A stretch of DNA of 64,000 nucleotides from Massilistercora timonensis (GCF_900312975.1 NZ_LT990039.1:1054001-1118000), one strand, 5' to 3'; positions 35,413 through 44,894 are shown, numbered from the stretch's first letter. Notes: a model not told the origin generated them from the sequence alone. Numbers and translations: made by a program.

Positions 35413-36379
35413 CGCAATATCCCCTTGTTTCCCGCCAGCCTTTCACATACCATCTTATCACGACATATATTACCTGTACCAATAACAATAGAAACAGTAG
35501 ATTGACTGGTAATATTGTCCTTATCCAATCTGCGAAATAGATTGCTATTGCCATACTTACGAGTATCACCATTATGGTAATCATATCCCAACAGTATTTC
35601 TTATATAGCCCTGCAATCTTTATTTCGATGAATGCCAAAAGTATTCCCACACCCACCAGACATCCACCGGAAATCAGTATTCTTATCATCCAGTATATAA
35701 TTCCGGCAACGACAGGATTGGATATTCCATTGCTAACCTGTGCCACATTCTTCCCTGCCAGTATAGTCAATCCTGCAATGTTCTGTATAAAAGTGGCGAT
35801 TGTATCAAAGAATACCACGCAATCAGAAATAAATATTTTTGACCGTATCATCTGAAAAAGAGTAGTTGATACGGAATACCATATCAGCAGAAACATCAAT
35901 GCTTCATACATGGCTGTTTTTGTTTTATATCTGCCTTCCAGTTTTTCTCTCTGCGTATCATACTTTTCCTTGGCTTTCAGATAAGCTGTCTGGTTACAGT
36001 TCCCACACTTTTGATAGAGTACCGGCTTTTCAACCGGTATCTCTACTTTTTTCTGATGAGAGAGTGCATAGTCCCGTTCCTGTTCTGCCTGCCTTAGCTT
36101 ATCTTGACATTCCTCTGTCATGATTTCGGCAGCGTGCGTTTTCTTTTTCTCGCTCTGCAATAATTCTTTTGTTTTCCTCAAGTCGTTCTTTAAGGCTTGA
36201 ATGTTCCCTGCTCTGTTCTCGCTGTTTAACCTCTCGTTCAAGGTCAGCGATTCGTCGAGCTGCACTTTCAGTTCCTCGATAGTCCGGTCTTTCTGGTCGA
36301 GTTCTTCCTGCATCTGCTCCGTCAGCAGTAGCAGTTCTTCCAGTTGGGCGTCGCTCTTTGAGTTTTTGTATTCTGTCAT
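35405..36379 (-). CDS. DUF6040-like coiled-coil membrane protein
   Basis: 324 residues: residues 8-115 form a long coiled coil (LLLLTEQMQEELDQKDRTIEELKVQLDES...), then a CGNC cysteine pair near 130, then four or five membrane spans (about 165-310). It starts at ATG 36379 after GAGGG and its first 280 bp overlap the 3' end of the relaxase gene in another frame. The pattern fits DUF6040 proteins accompanying MobA/MobL relaxases in Lachnospiraceae elements. A membrane anchor for the relaxosome is a reasonable but unproven idea. Confidence 0.78.
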   Translation of the reverse strand: MTEYKNSKSDAQLEELLLLTEQMQEELDQKDRTIEELKVQLDESLTLNERLNSENRAGNIQALKNDLRKTKELLQSEKKKTHAAEIMTEECQDKLRQAEQERDYALSHQKKVEIPVEKPVLYQKCGNCNQTAYLKAKEKYDTQREKLEGRYKTKTAMYEALMFLLIWYSVSTTLFQMIRSKIFISDCVVFFDTIATFIQNIAGLTILAGKNVAQVSNGISNPVVAGIIYWMIRILISGGCLVGVGILLAFIEIKIAGLYKKYCWDMITIMVILVSMAIAIYFADWIRTILPVNLLFLLLLVQVIYVVIRWYVKGWRETRGYCVE

Positions 36380-37820
36380 CTATATCCCTCGCTTTCTCTA
36401 TCTGCTGTTCAAGGTCAGCAATTCGTTGTTCTGTTTCTGCAATAATCGGTTCTCGCTGTTTAATTTCTGTGCCAATTCCTGCCATTGCTGATTCTCGTCT
36501 GTAAGTTTCTGTATCTGGTCTGTCTTTTCTGCCAGAAGTATCAACAGTTCTTCTGTATCCGGTAAGATTTGAAGCAGCTCTGACAATTCTTTCTCTAATT
36601 GCTGCAATCGTTCTTCCTGCTCCTGAAAGCACATCAGCTTCTCGTCCTTTTCCTGTATCTCCTGAAGCATCTCTGCCATGATATTCTGCTGTTCCTCTAT
36701 CTGTGTAATCATTGCTTCCATCATGGGAATTACTTCTTTGCTTTCTTCTAATGTCATTCAACCACTCCCTCCACATCGACAATGCACCGGATACCTTACC
36801 AAAGGTTGCAATTACCTTTTGCAGCAGTGCATTTTGTTTTTTTATCATCTGGTTTTCCTCGACCTTCCATGAACCTTTCCTTATCTGCCCGGTGAGATAT
36901 TTTTCCTCAATCTTCCTTGCATCTGCACCCTCATGAATCGTAGGGACTTTCAATTTGCCCTGTCTTTCATAAGAGCGGTGGTCAATCAGATTGTCTATGG
37001 ATAAATGCCGGTTACACATCTTTGCCCATTCGCTTCGCCATAACTCACAATTCTTTGGATTGTTCCAGCCGGTAGCGTCAGTCAGAACCCTTTTCCATTG
37101 TTTTCTGTTTCTTGCCCCGACTTTCTGTACTCCGTTTTCATCAAGTACCGGAATACGGATTCCATGACGGTCTGGATTTTTCTTATCCTGCCACCAGTCC
37201 GGGTGGGATTCATCAACCACGATATTTCCGTCAGTATCTCTGACAAAATCCCAGTCCTTGACTTCCTTGCTGCCCCATGAGTGGTCTGGATTGAATGGTC
37301 GCATGGTTACAAGTAAATGCACATGTGGGTTCCCGTCGCCCTTATCGTGTATGCTCCAGTCGGCACACATTCCCTCGTCCACGAAAGTCTTTTGAATATA
37401 TTCGGTTGTATAATCAATCTTTTCCTGTCTGCTCCATTCTTTCGGTAAGGAAAATTCAAATGAGCGTCCAAGCTGTGCATCTGCATTTTTTTCTATCTTC
37501 AAGACCTCATTCCATAGCCGCTGTTTCTGAAATGTGATTTTAAACTTTTCCAGTGCGGCTTCCTTATCGTCCGCTCTTTTATAACGGATAGACTGTTGAA
37601 ACCTTTTTATATTTTCTTCTGGTACATGCAGCCATTCAGGAGGTGCATTTTCGCACATCATCAGACTGGTGTAGACAACTTCCTTTTTGGAAGTATAGTA
37701 ACTGATCCTGCCTGTTTCCTCATTCTTCATCACATCTCCATTAAGATATGCCGATGTGGATATGACAGATTTTCCTTTACTGCGTCCGACAATCTTTACT
37801 GTAAAATGAAATATCGCCAT
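36099..37820 (-). CDS. MobA/MobL family relaxase (element B)
   Basis: 573 residues from ATG 37820. N-terminus AIFHFTVKIVGRSKGKSVISTSAYLNG is the MobQ-type signature; the metal-binding histidines lie in HDKGDGNPHVHLLVTMRP near residue 145. After about residue 340 the protein becomes a low-complexity Arg/Glu/Asp-rich tail with coiled coil, which is where two other genes are read in an alternate frame. It nicks the oriT at about 38043 just upstream. It works with the DUF3847 protein encoded before it. Confidence 0.9.
   Translation of the reverse strand: MAIFHFTVKIVGRSKGKSVISTSAYLNGDVMKNEETGRISYYTSKKEVVYTSLMMCENAPPEWLHVPEENIKRFQQSIRYKRADDKEAALEKFKITFQKQRLWNEVLKIEKNADAQLGRSFEFSLPKEWSRQEKIDYTTEYIQKTFVDEGMCADWSIHDKGDGNPHVHLLVTMRPFNPDHSWGSKEVKDWDFVRDTDGNIVVDESHPDWWQDKKNPDRHGIRIPVLDENGVQKVGARNRKQWKRVLTDATGWNNPKNCELWRSEWAKMCNRHLSIDNLIDHRSYERQGKLKVPTIHEGADARKIEEKYLTGQIRKGSWKVEENQMIKKQNALLQKVIATFGKVSGALSMWREWLNDIRRKQRSNSHDGSNDYTDRGTAEYHGRDASGDTGKGREADVLSGAGRTIAAIRERIVRAASNLTGYRRTVDTSGRKDRPDTETYRRESAMAGIGTEIKQREPIIAETEQRIADLEQQIEKARDIDDRIQKLKERRPTGRTATADGADAGRTRPERPDYRGTESAARRIADLEREVKQREQSREHSSLKERLEENKRIIAEREKENARCRNHDRGMSR
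36398..36757 (-). CDS. Coiled-coil protein overlapping mobL
   Basis: 119 residues, nearly all coiled coil rich in Glu, Gln and Leu (MTLEESKEVIPMMEAMITQIEEQQNIMAEMLQEI...). It starts at ATG 36757 with GGAGGGAG eight bases upstream and ends 18 bp before DUF6040 in the same frame. The whole gene lies inside the relaxase coding region in a different frame. The strong ribosome site and the smooth heptad pattern argue that it is translated. Function unknown. Confidence 0.65.
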   Translation of the reverse strand: MTLEESKEVIPMMEAMITQIEEQQNIMAEMLQEIQEKDEKLMCFQEQEERLQQLEKELSELLQILPDTEELLILLAEKTDQIQKLTDENQQWQELAQKLNSENRLLQKQNNELLTLNSR

Positions 37821-37999
37821 GATACGATTCCCCCTTTCTGCCGTATCCGGCATTGATTTCCGACAGCATCTTCTTCTGGTTTGACAGGAGTGAAGCTGTC
37901 GGAACGCCCTCTGCGCAAGAGTGCCCCCTGCGGCATGAGCAGGTCTGGCTGAAAGCCCCGCCGACGGAACGAGCCCGGCAAGCGTAAGCGCAGACCGGT

Positions 38000-38056
38000 T
38001 GCCACTTGTGGCAAACTTATAAGGACGACCTCTGGTTGTCCATAAGTGCGCCCTTC
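38000..38056. other. oriT of element B (MobQ type)
   Basis: Contains ATAAGTGCGCCCTT (38043-38056), the nic-core type of RSF1010/MobQ systems, after inverted repeats TTGCCA/TGGCAA (38000-38015) and GGACGAC/GTTGTCC (38024-38042). The same 14-base core recurs at 50106. An apparent 101-codon frame across this region has no coding features. Confidence 0.8.
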
Positions 38057-38100
38057 ATTCAAAGGCAATGAAGGGAATGGAAAACCCACTCCCTCCGCCA

Positions 38101-38415
38101 TTACACTTCCTCCATGTCTGTAACTAATTCTTTCTGCATCGCTTTTGAGAAAAACTTCCCGTTTGTTTCCTGCCTTTTTAAGAAGCCTATCAACTTTGGT
38201 AAATCTTCCTCCTCAATCGGACAGCCAAGAACTGATTCCACCGCTCCTCCAATCTGACAGAGCCTGTGGGTTCGTTTTTTACTTTCTTCCGCTTTCTTTC
38301 TCTTTTCCAGTTCCTTCCGCTGTGCTATCAGCTTTTTTGTAGCTTCAATGCTTTCCTGTTCCTTTTTCTCTAATGCACGTATTCTTTCTTCATAAGTCTT
38401 TGTTGATTTCGCCAT
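38101..38415 (-). CDS. DUF3847 family relaxosome accessory protein
   Basis: 104 residues from ATG 38415 (MAKSTKTYEERIRALEKKEQESIEATKKLIAQRKELEKRKKAEESKKRTHRLCQIGGAVESVLG). Basic coiled coil followed by the THRLCQIGGAVESVL motif that defines DUF3847; the equivalent in transposon A is at 50133. Located just upstream of oriT and relaxase, it probably plays the MobC role for MobQ relaxases. Confidence 0.85.
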   Translation of the reverse strand: MAKSTKTYEERIRALEKKEQESIEATKKLIAQRKELEKRKKAEESKKRTHRLCQIGGAVESVLGCPIEEEDLPKLIGFLKRQETNGKFFSKAMQKELVTDMEEV

Positions 38416-38559
38416 ATCGTCTTCATCCTTTCTTTTTCCGGTAAACAACAGTTCCCGGTTGCATATCAGGAGAAGCACATGGTATAATCCTCTTGCGTGT
38501 AGGTATATCATGGCTTCGGTCTGATAGAACCTTTGGCGGTTTCGTAGGAAGCCGCCTTT

Positions 38560-38790
38560 TTAAGTTGCCACATTTCTTGTGACAGCTTTTACATTTCCTT
38601 TATCCCTCAGATCTCGCCCCTCGTTGGCTTCCATGAACTTTTCCAGAATGTCAGTTTTAATAAGGACTTTTCTTCCGACTTTTAATACCGGAAGCTTCTT
38701 CCATTCAACCAGCTTTCTCAAAGTGTTTCTGCCAATTCCTGTATAGTCGGCTGCTTCCTCGATGGATAATGCAATCTTTCTTTCCGTCAT
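38560..38790 (-). CDS. xis: Excisionase (MerR-like HTH)
   Basis: 76 residues from ATG 38790. The segment LSIEEAADYTGIGRNTLRKLVEWKKLPVLKVGRKVLIKTDILEKFM is a standard excisionase-family winged helix. It bends att DNA and steers the integrase at 39755 towards excision. Divergent from the repressor gene, with an AT-rich gap that should hold both promoters and operators. Confidence 0.9.
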   Translation of the reverse strand: MTERKIALSIEEAADYTGIGRNTLRKLVEWKKLPVLKVGRKVLIKTDILEKFMEANEGRDLRDKGNVKAVTRNVAT

Positions 38791-38964
38791 CTTGTCACCT
38801 CCCATTAAATTGCATTATGCAATTTTTGTTGTGCTGTTAGTATAGCGGTTTTATATTGCGTTGTCAAGCGTTATGAAATTTTAAAAATAATCATTAAATT
38901 GCATATTGCAATTATGTGAGGTACATGCTATAATTCATACATACCGAAAAAGGAGGCAATCAGC

Positions 38965-39594
38965 ATGAAAGATAAAGAACTACGCAAGCTGATAGGCAGC
39001 AGGGCAAAACAGCGTCGTCTGGAATTAAATCTGACACAGCCTTATGTTGCAGAGAAGATGGGAGTTACAGCTTCCACAATCCTGCGTTATGAGAATGGTT
39101 CGATTGACAATACCAAAAAGATGGTGCTGGAAGGTCTTTCGGAAGCACTTCATGTATCTATTGAATGGCTCAGAGGGGAAACCGATGAATACGAAACCGA
39201 TATTACGGATAAGAAAGAATTACAGATTCGTGATGCAATGGGCGATATTCTCAAACAGTTACCTCTCGACCTTAGTAAAACGGAAGATGCTTTTTCCAAA
39301 GATTTACTGCTGTTGATGTTAAAGCAATATAACCTGTTTCTGGAATCATTCCAGTTTGCCTGCAAGAATTACAAGGGCAACACGAATGAAGCTGATATTG
39401 CAAAAGTAATGGGGTTTGAATCGAATGATGAATATAACGAGATTATGTTTCTCCGGGAGATCACCCACACTGTTAATGCCTTTAATGATATGGCAGATAT
39501 CGTAAGGCTTTATTCCAAGAAACCGGAAATGGCAGAACAAAGGCTTGAAAATCTTTTATCAGAAGTTTTGTATGAGGATTCCGATTCGGTATAG
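38965..39594 (+). CDS. XRE-family repressor of element B
   Basis: 209 residues: a helix-turn-helix at about residues 8-62 (RAKQRRLELNLTQPYVAEKMGVTASTILRYENGSIDNT) and a long helical C-terminal region without a protease-like domain. Start after AAAAAGGAGG. Its position between xis (divergent) and int, and its length, suit a repressor that keeps the element integrated. An inverted repeat CTTATGGAC/GTCCATAAG (39670-39689) lies between it and the integrase and could be its operator. Confidence 0.88.
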   Translation: MKDKELRKLIGSRAKQRRLELNLTQPYVAEKMGVTASTILRYENGSIDNTKKMVLEGLSEALHVSIEWLRGETDEYETDITDKKELQIRDAMGDILKQLPLDLSKTEDAFSKDLLLLMLKQYNLFLESFQFACKNYKGNTNEADIAKVMGFESNDEYNEIMFLREITHTVNAFNDMADIVRLYSKKPEMAEQRLENLLSEVLYEDSDSV

Positions 39595-39754
39595 AACGAC
39601 AACCGGAGTTATGATACAATGAGCACGAGCAAGTCAGGCTGTTTACAGATTTGACGAGCGGCGAATTGGCTTATGGACTTGTCCATAAGATGCCTACACG
39701 CAAGAAGCATTTCATCAGTTCCGATTGTCTGATATCGAAAGGAGACACACGATT

Positions 39755-41050
39755 ATGGCAAAAGGATCTGTAAGAAAAAAAGGAAAGAAATGGTACTACC
39801 GCTTCTATGTAGAAGATGCAAGCGGCAATCTGGTTCAGAAAGAATACGCTGGAACAGAAAGCAAAAGTGAAACGGAAAAACTGCTCCGTCAGGCAATGGA
39901 CGATTACGAAAGCAAGAAATTCATTGCAAAGTCGGAAAATATTACAGTTGGAGAATTACTTGATATATGGGCAGAGGAAGAATTAAAGACCGGTACTCTC
40001 AGTAATGGGACAGTCCAGAATTACCTTGGTGCTATTACCAACATCAAGAAGCATCCAATTTCAGAGAGAAAGTTGAAAAATGTAACATCTGAGCATTTAC
40101 AAGCCTTCTTCGATCTGCTTTCCTTTGGTGGCACTTATCCAGATGGTTCAGAAAGAAAAGGTTACAGCAAAGATTACATTCGTTCTTTCTCGGCAGTATT
40201 ACAGCAGTCATTCCGGTTTGCAGTATCACCAAAGCAATATATCACTTTCAATCCGATGCAGTATATTAAGCTGAAATACCAGACGGATGAGGTTGACCTG
40301 TTTTCTGATGATGACATGGATGGCGATATACAGCCAATTCCACGAGAGGATTATGAAAGACTGATTGAATTTCTACAGGATTACAATCCACCGGCAATAC
40401 TTCCAATCCAGATAGCTTATTATGCAGGACTTCGTATCGGTGAAGCCTGTGGTCTGGCATGGCAGGATGTAAATCTTGAAGAACAGTGCCTTACGATCAG
40501 ACGAAGTATCCGATATGATGGTTCAAGGCACAAGAATATCATCGGACCAACCAAACGAAAAAAGGTAAGGATTGTTGATTTTGGAGATACACTGGCAGAG
40601 ATTCTTCGCAATGCCCGAAAGGAACAACTTAAAAACCGAATGCAGTACGGAGAACTTTACCACAAAAACTACTACAGAGAAGTAAAAGACAAAAACAGAG
40701 TTTACTATGAGTTCTATCATCTGGACGGAACAGAGAATGTTCCAGAAGATTATAAGGAAATATCCTTTGTCTGCTTAAGACCGGATGGAAGTTTGGAACT
40801 GCCAAGCACGTTAGGAATTGTTTGCAGGAAGATTGCTCAGAAACTGGATGGATTTGAAGGATTTCATTTTCACCAGTTGCGACACACCTACACAAGCAAC
40901 CTTCTGGCAAATGGAGCAGCTCCGAAAGATGTACAGGAACTGTTAGGACACTCAGATGTCAGTACCACAATGAATGTCTACGCCCATTCCACAAGAAAAG
41001 CCAAGCGGGAATCCGCAAAGTTACTTGATAAAGTGGCAGGCAACGACTAA
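39755..41050 (+). CDS. int: Tyrosine site-specific integrase of element B
   Basis: 431 residues from ATG 39755 after AAAGGAG. N-terminal arm-binding domain (VRKKGKKWYYRFYVEDASGN), core-binding domain 60-165, and catalytic domain with Arg in YAGLRIGEACGL, HQLRHTYTS, GHSDVSTT and nucleophile Tyr in NVYAHS. All catalytic residues are intact. It lies 125 bp from the right att-like core, the usual position. The full-length gene contrasts with the broken integrase of the host island. Confidence 0.95.
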   Translation: MAKGSVRKKGKKWYYRFYVEDASGNLVQKEYAGTESKSETEKLLRQAMDDYESKKFIAKSENITVGELLDIWAEEELKTGTLSNGTVQNYLGAITNIKKHPISERKLKNVTSEHLQAFFDLLSFGGTYPDGSERKGYSKDYIRSFSAVLQQSFRFAVSPKQYITFNPMQYIKLKYQTDEVDLFSDDDMDGDIQPIPREDYERLIEFLQDYNPPAILPIQIAYYAGLRIGEACGLAWQDVNLEEQCLTIRRSIRYDGSRHKNIIGPTKRKKVRIVDFGDTLAEILRNARKEQLKNRMQYGELYHKNYYREVKDKNRVYYEFYHLDGTENVPEDYKEISFVCLRPDGSLELPSTLGIVCRKIAQKLDGFEGFHFHQLRHTYTSNLLANGAAPKDVQELLGHSDVSTTMNVYAHSTRKAKRESAKLLDKVAGND

Positions 41051-41174
41051 ATAAAACTTTCCCTTATTTCCCTTACGATTATCTCATAAGGGCAAAAATA
41101 AGGGAAAATACATATCATTTCACTAATGAATGGGCTGAAAAGCCTGTAAAATAGGGAAAGTTAGGAATATATTT

Positions 41175-41191
41175 CGGCAAACCTGAATTTA
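41175..41191 (+). repeat. Element B right att-like core
   Basis: CGGCAAACCTGAATTTA; the last TTA is the stop codon of the methyltransferase gene on the reverse strand. Between the integrase and this core are TTTCCCTTA and TAAGGG blocks that resemble those inside the left end. Confidence 0.65.
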
Positions 41192-41956
41192 TTTTAAGCT
41201 ATCACGTTTTACCTTCTTAAGCCTTACTATCATTACCATAGGAATTTCTTTGTTGGTTTTAAAACATTCTTCATAAAATCCATCAATGACAAATCCAGCT
41301 CTAAAACAAAGGTTAAAAATATCTTGTATGGAACGATGATAATAAATCTGCTCTTTCGGTTGCCCTTCAATCGCTATATCATAGTAACTGTGCGGTGTCA
41401 TATATTTTTCAGTCAACGTGACAAAACAAGGGTGTTGCGTTGCAAAGACAAAAATTCCGCTTTCCTGCAACAGTTCATAAACAGCCATAAGAAGTGGTTC
41501 AATATCCGTAATATCCATAATTGCCATATTAGAAACTGCTTTCGTAAAGGCTCGATTTCTTTTTAATTCTAATATACTTTTTCTATCGGTCGCATCCGCC
41601 ACACAAAATTCAATTTGTTTTGCATATTGTGATTGCCGTCTTTTAGCCAATTCTATCATTTTTTTGCTGTAATCAAAAGCGACAACCGAAGCGCCTCTTT
41701 GTGCAAGATACGAAGAATAATTTCCATTGCCACACGCAATATCCAAAATGTAATCCGCAGGATTAGGAGATAGAAGTTCCGTTACTTTGGGACGCACTAC
41801 CTCTCTGTGAAATTCATTAGATTCGTCACCCATTGCATTATCCCAAAATTGTGCGTTCTCCTCCCAGATTTTTTTACTTTCCTCTGTTCCCATGTTCTCT
41901 CCCACTCCCCAAATTTGCTTTTTTGCTTCCATTAAATCTTCCTTACTATATTCCAT
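41189..41956 (-). CDS. Class I SAM-dependent methyltransferase downstream of tet(W)
   Basis: 255 residues from ATG 41956. SAM-binding motif I is ILDIACGNGNYSSYLAQRG at about residue 68, with VVAFDYSKKMIELAKR after it. The substrate is not apparent; no zinc or RNA-binding domain is seen. It is 50 bp downstream of tet(W), same direction and AT-richer, so it is probably co-transcribed. Its stop codon is formed within the att core of element B, so the last residues may have been altered by integration. Confidence 0.8.
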   Translation of the reverse strand: MEYSKEDLMEAKKQIWGVGENMGTEESKKIWEENAQFWDNAMGDESNEFHREVVRPKVTELLSPNPADYILDIACGNGNYSSYLAQRGASVVAFDYSKKMIELAKRRQSQYAKQIEFCVADATDRKSILELKRNRAFTKAVSNMAIMDITDIEPLLMAVYELLQESGIFVFATQHPCFVTLTEKYMTPHSYYDIAIEGQPKEQIYYHRSIQDIFNLCFRAGFVIDGFYEECFKTNKEIPMVMIVRLKKVKRDSLK

Positions 41957-42006
41957 TGTTACCCTCCATAACTTCTGATTGTTGCCGTCTTGACGATTAT
42001 GTATCT

Positions 42007-43926
42007 TTACATTACCTTCTGAAACATATGGCGCACCTTGTCCAGGCGGCTGTTTGGACGGCGGGGCTGGATGACCGGCTGACCGACAGCGGCCTGATAT
42101 CCTTTCAGCTCTGTAAGGCATACGCTCCGCCCGTTGGTGTAAAAGGCCAGATCAGTACGGTATGCCTGTATACAGCGGGCGGGAATCTCGCCAGTAAAGA
42201 CAACTTCATCCTTTTTTACCTGGGCCGTTTCGATGGTGGCACAGTATTTCGGTGCATCATGATAAGCCCTGGAAAGGTATTCCTGGGGCGCATAGAGGAT
42301 GAAGGAGAGATAAGGTTCCAGCAGCTGCGTCCCCGATTCCTTCAATGCCTGTTCCAATACAATCGGGGCCAATGAGCGGAAGTCCGCCGGCGTGCTGACC
42401 GGACTGTAATAAAGCCCGTATTCAAAGCAAATCTTACAGTCCGTTACGTTCCAGCCGAACAAGCCCTGCTCCAGCCCGTAACGGATACCATCCCTGACAG
42501 CGTTTTGAAAACTCTGGTTCAAGTATCCCAGCGAAACCCGGCTCTCGTATTGTACACCGGAGCCAAGCGAGAGTGGTGTAACAGACAGTCCTATGGATGC
42601 CCAAAACGGGTTGGGCGGCACCTCGATATGGATGGTGTGGCTGGCTGCTTTGAGCGGCCGCTCCATATAAATGACGGAGGGTTCCTTTACCACTGTTTCA
42701 AGCTTGTATTTTTCCGACAGCAAAGCGGAAACAACCTCCAACTGCACCCGGCCCAAAAAAGAAAGAATGATCTCATGGGTGATGGAATCCACTTCGCAAC
42801 GCAAAAGCGGGTCAGTATCCGCAAGTTGCGTAAGAGCGTCCAGCAGCCGTTCTCTTTGCGCTGCCGTTTTCGGCGCAATCGTCGTCCGCAGCATGGGGAG
42901 GGGGTCCTCGCGCCACCTTTTACGAGGGAGCCGGGTTTGGTCCCCTAATACATCGTTTAACCTCACGCTGTCGCTGGGAAGGATAACAATTTCACCCTGA
43001 TAAGCGGTGTCTGTCCGAACAATTTCCCCTTTGGATGGAATACGCATCTCTGTGATTTTCAGCTTTTCTCTCCCGGCCAGGGCCACCGTATCCCGCAGGC
43101 GCAGCGTTCCGCTGTATAACCGTAGATAGACACGCCGCTGGCCGCAATCGGTGTACTCAACCTTGAAAACGCTGCCGCATAGGGCGGCGCCCCCCTGTTC
43201 CCCAATCGGTTGGAACAGCCCTGTCACCGCATCCATCAACGGTTGAATGCCAAGGCCATTTTTGGCGCTGCCATGATAGACTGGGAACAGGGAGGCGTCT
43301 TGAACCCGCTGCTGTTCCTCCCGCGCAAGTTTTTCCCGGCTGATTGGTTCTCCTGCGATATACTTTTCCAATAATTCATCGTTATTTTCGATGACCGCAT
43401 CCCATGCTTCTATGTCGGTATTTTCCTCCAGGACTATTTCCGGGGACAGCGACACCGTCTGCTTGATGATAATATCGGCGGAGAGCTTATCCCGAACAGA
43501 CTGAACCACGCTCTGCAAATCAACGCCAGCCTGGTCGATCTTGTTGATAAAGATAACGGTGGGAATGTTCATTTTCCGCAGGGCATGGAACAGAATACGG
43601 GTCTGGGCCTGCACGCCATCTTTAGCGGAGATCACCAAGATGGCCCCATCTAAAACAGCCAAAGAGCGGTACACCTCCGCCAAAAAATCCATGTGGCCGG
43701 GCGTATCCACAATGTTAACTTTACATCTGTGCCACTGGAAGGAAGTGACTGCCGCTTGAATGGTAATCCCACGCTGCCGCTCCAAAAACATGGTGTCCGT
43801 CCTCGTTGTCCCTTTTTCGACGCTCCCCGGTTCTGAAATGGCTCCGCTGGCATATAGCAGGCTCTCCGTCAAGGTCGTCTTTCCAGCGTCTACATGGGCA
43901 AGAATTCCAATATTGATTATTTTCAT
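42007..43926 (-). CDS. tet(W): Ribosomal protection tetracycline-resistance protein Tet(W)
   Basis: 639 residues, an EF-G-like GTPase that frees the ribosome from tetracycline. GTP-binding motifs: AHVDAGKTT (10-18), DTPGH (74-78), NKID (128-131). Length and the sequence from [22 protein letters not shown] onward match Tet(W) as I know it rather than Tet(M) or Tet(O). The gene is complete. A leader peptide and terminator lie upstream, so expression should rise with tetracycline. The module has displaced the rest of Maff2 and the secretion genes of the host element. Confidence 0.95.
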   Translation of the reverse strand: MKIINIGILAHVDAGKTTLTESLLYASGAISEPGSVEKGTTRTDTMFLERQRGITIQAAVTSFQWHRCKVNIVDTPGHMDFLAEVYRSLAVLDGAILVISAKDGVQAQTRILFHALRKMNIPTVIFINKIDQAGVDLQSVVQSVRDKLSADIIIKQTVSLSPEIVLEENTDIEAWDAVIENNDELLEKYIAGEPISREKLAREEQQRVQDASLFPVYHGSAKNGLGIQPLMDAVTGLFQPIGEQGGAALCGSVFKVEYTDCGQRRVYLRLYSGTLRLRDTVALAGREKLKITEMRIPSKGEIVRTDTAYQGEIVILPSDSVRLNDVLGDQTRLPRKRWREDPLPMLRTTIAPKTAAQRERLLDALTQLADTDPLLRCEVDSITHEIILSFLGRVQLEVVSALLSEKYKLETVVKEPSVIYMERPLKAASHTIHIEVPPNPFWASIGLSVTPLSLGSGVQYESRVSLGYLNQSFQNAVRDGIRYGLEQGLFGWNVTDCKICFEYGLYYSPVSTPADFRSLAPIVLEQALKESGTQLLEPYLSFILYAPQEYLSRAYHDAPKYCATIETAQVKKDEVVFTGEIPARCIQAYRTDLAFYTNGRSVCLTELKGYQAAVGQPVIQPRRPNSRLDKVRHMFQKVM

Positions 43927-43960
43927 GTGATTGTCCTCCCTTTACAGCCCCAAAGGGCAT

Positions 43961-44000
43961 AAAAATCCCCAGCAGTAAAATACTTTTACCACTGGGGATT
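43961..44000 (-). terminator. tet(W) attenuator
   Basis: Reverse-strand stem AATCCCCAG-GGTAAAA / TTTTAC-GCTGGGGATT followed by a T-run, between the leader peptide and tet(W); the leader's last codons lie within the 5' arm. Confidence 0.85.
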
Positions 44001-44030
44001 ATAAGTTGCGGACATACACATATACAGCAT
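43986..44030 (-). CDS. tet(W) leader peptide
   Basis: Fourteen codons (MLYMCMSATYNPQW) and TAA. The stop lies inside the 5' arm of the terminator, so ribosome position on the leader decides whether the hairpin forms, as in the tet(M) class. Confidence 0.8.
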   Translation of the reverse strand: MLYMCMSATYNPQW

Positions 44031-44287
44031 ACACCTGTTTGTGATTGCTGTTTTTGGGGATATGTCAAAATTGATAAGGCAAAAGTATTCTTAAATTGGG
44101 TACAAAAAACTAAGCCCCTACAAAAGGAGCTATCATAATCCTTTGTTCCCACTATTTGATTATAGTTTTATTTAAGAATACCTTGCCGCATATTTTTTAC
44201 TCCTTTTCTGGATTAAATCATTGTATCACATCAGTTTTAGGAAAGCAAGTACCTAAAAGAAATTTTTCTTCCCCTTATATGTAACAA

Positions 44288-44491
44288 TCATACCGGCTTC
44301 CTAGCGTTCAGAATGTTTTCTGCTGTCTGCTGTGGTGTTTGGTTGGAATTGTCCAACCAAAAGCCGATCCGTGGTGTTGTCTGCATTTTACTAAATACAA
44401 ATTCAATGTATACAGAAAGATATAAGGAGTGGGAGGGATTCCGCCGTAGTTGGCATTGTAGGAAAATCCAAAAGTTTAGATTTTCCCACAA
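44288..44491 (-). pseudogene. Possible C-terminal fragment of a P-loop kinase-like protein
   Basis: A 67-codon frame whose last 30 residues (IGFWLDNSNQTPQQTAENIL) resemble the C-terminus of small AAA/kinase-like ATP-binding proteins, while the first half looks non-coding. No ribosome site. Probably debris at the edge of the tet(W) module. The rest of 44031-44566 contains the AT-rich tet(W) promoter region and nothing else I can name. Confidence 0.35.
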
Positions 44492-44566
44492 TGCTTATCT
44501 TTTGGTCTTTGGTTCGGAATAGTGTAGTGCTGGCGGTCTATCTCTTGTTTTCGGTTGCTTGCTTCC

Positions 44567-44707
44567 TTACCGTACATGAGCATTTGCGCCCGGATTATCA
44601 TTTCCGTAGCCCTCAAGCAAGTTGATTACGCCCCAGATACCAAGTCCGGCACCGAGCGCGATAACAAGGGTCTGCAAAACGGTAACTGCCTGATTAAAAA
44701 ATTCCAT
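44567..44707 (-). pseudogene. Truncated Maff2 family membrane protein
   Basis: 46 residues (MEFFNQAVTVLQTLVIALGAGLGIWGVINLLEGYGNDNPGANAHVR). The N-terminal helix and the GYGNDNPGA motif are the Maff2 hallmark, but full-length Maff2 (about 70 residues) continues with a second membrane segment, lost here where the tet(W) module begins. Maff2 is a pilin-like or channel component encoded beside VirD4 in Tn1549-type elements. Confidence 0.82.
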
Positions 44708-44768
44708 ATAACCTCACTTTCTGCCGCGTTTTGCGGCGGTAAAAATATGTTTGTGTTGGATTTCGGGT

Positions 44769-44800
44769 AAAAAAATAGCGGTAGTCTTTTCGGCTACCGC
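44769..44800 (-). terminator. Terminator between VirD4 and Maff2
   Basis: GCGGTAG/CTACCGC stem with a T-run on the reverse strand. Confidence 0.75.
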
Positions 44801-44894
44801 ATGGGGAAAAGGATATGCTGTTTACAGGTAGGGGCGCGTCCCCAATAAGGACAGGGATTTTTGCGTCTGATAAAAACCTCCTTTCTGCGCCGCC

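Larger units (their letters stand above)
32787..41191. mobile_element. Integrative mobilizable element B (tyrosine integrase)
   Basis: Ends are marked by CG(A/G)CAAAC(T/C)TGAATT at 32787 and 41175. Just inside both ends lie similar arrays of TTTCCCTTA/TAAGGG blocks (32890-32975 and 41058-41110), the expected arm sites. Contents: MATE pump, PPK2 fragment, DUF6040, coiled-coil protein, MobA/MobL relaxase, oriT, DUF3847 protein, excisionase, repressor, integrase. GC and codon use are lower than in the flanking transposons. The right end touches the stop codon of the methyltransferase gene downstream of tet(W), so it inserted into the tet(W) unit or next to it. Confidence 0.82.

Noticed and set aside
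37796-38101. A 101-codon leftward protein
   Set aside because: It crosses the oriT repeats, lacks a ribosome site and has an unnatural composition.
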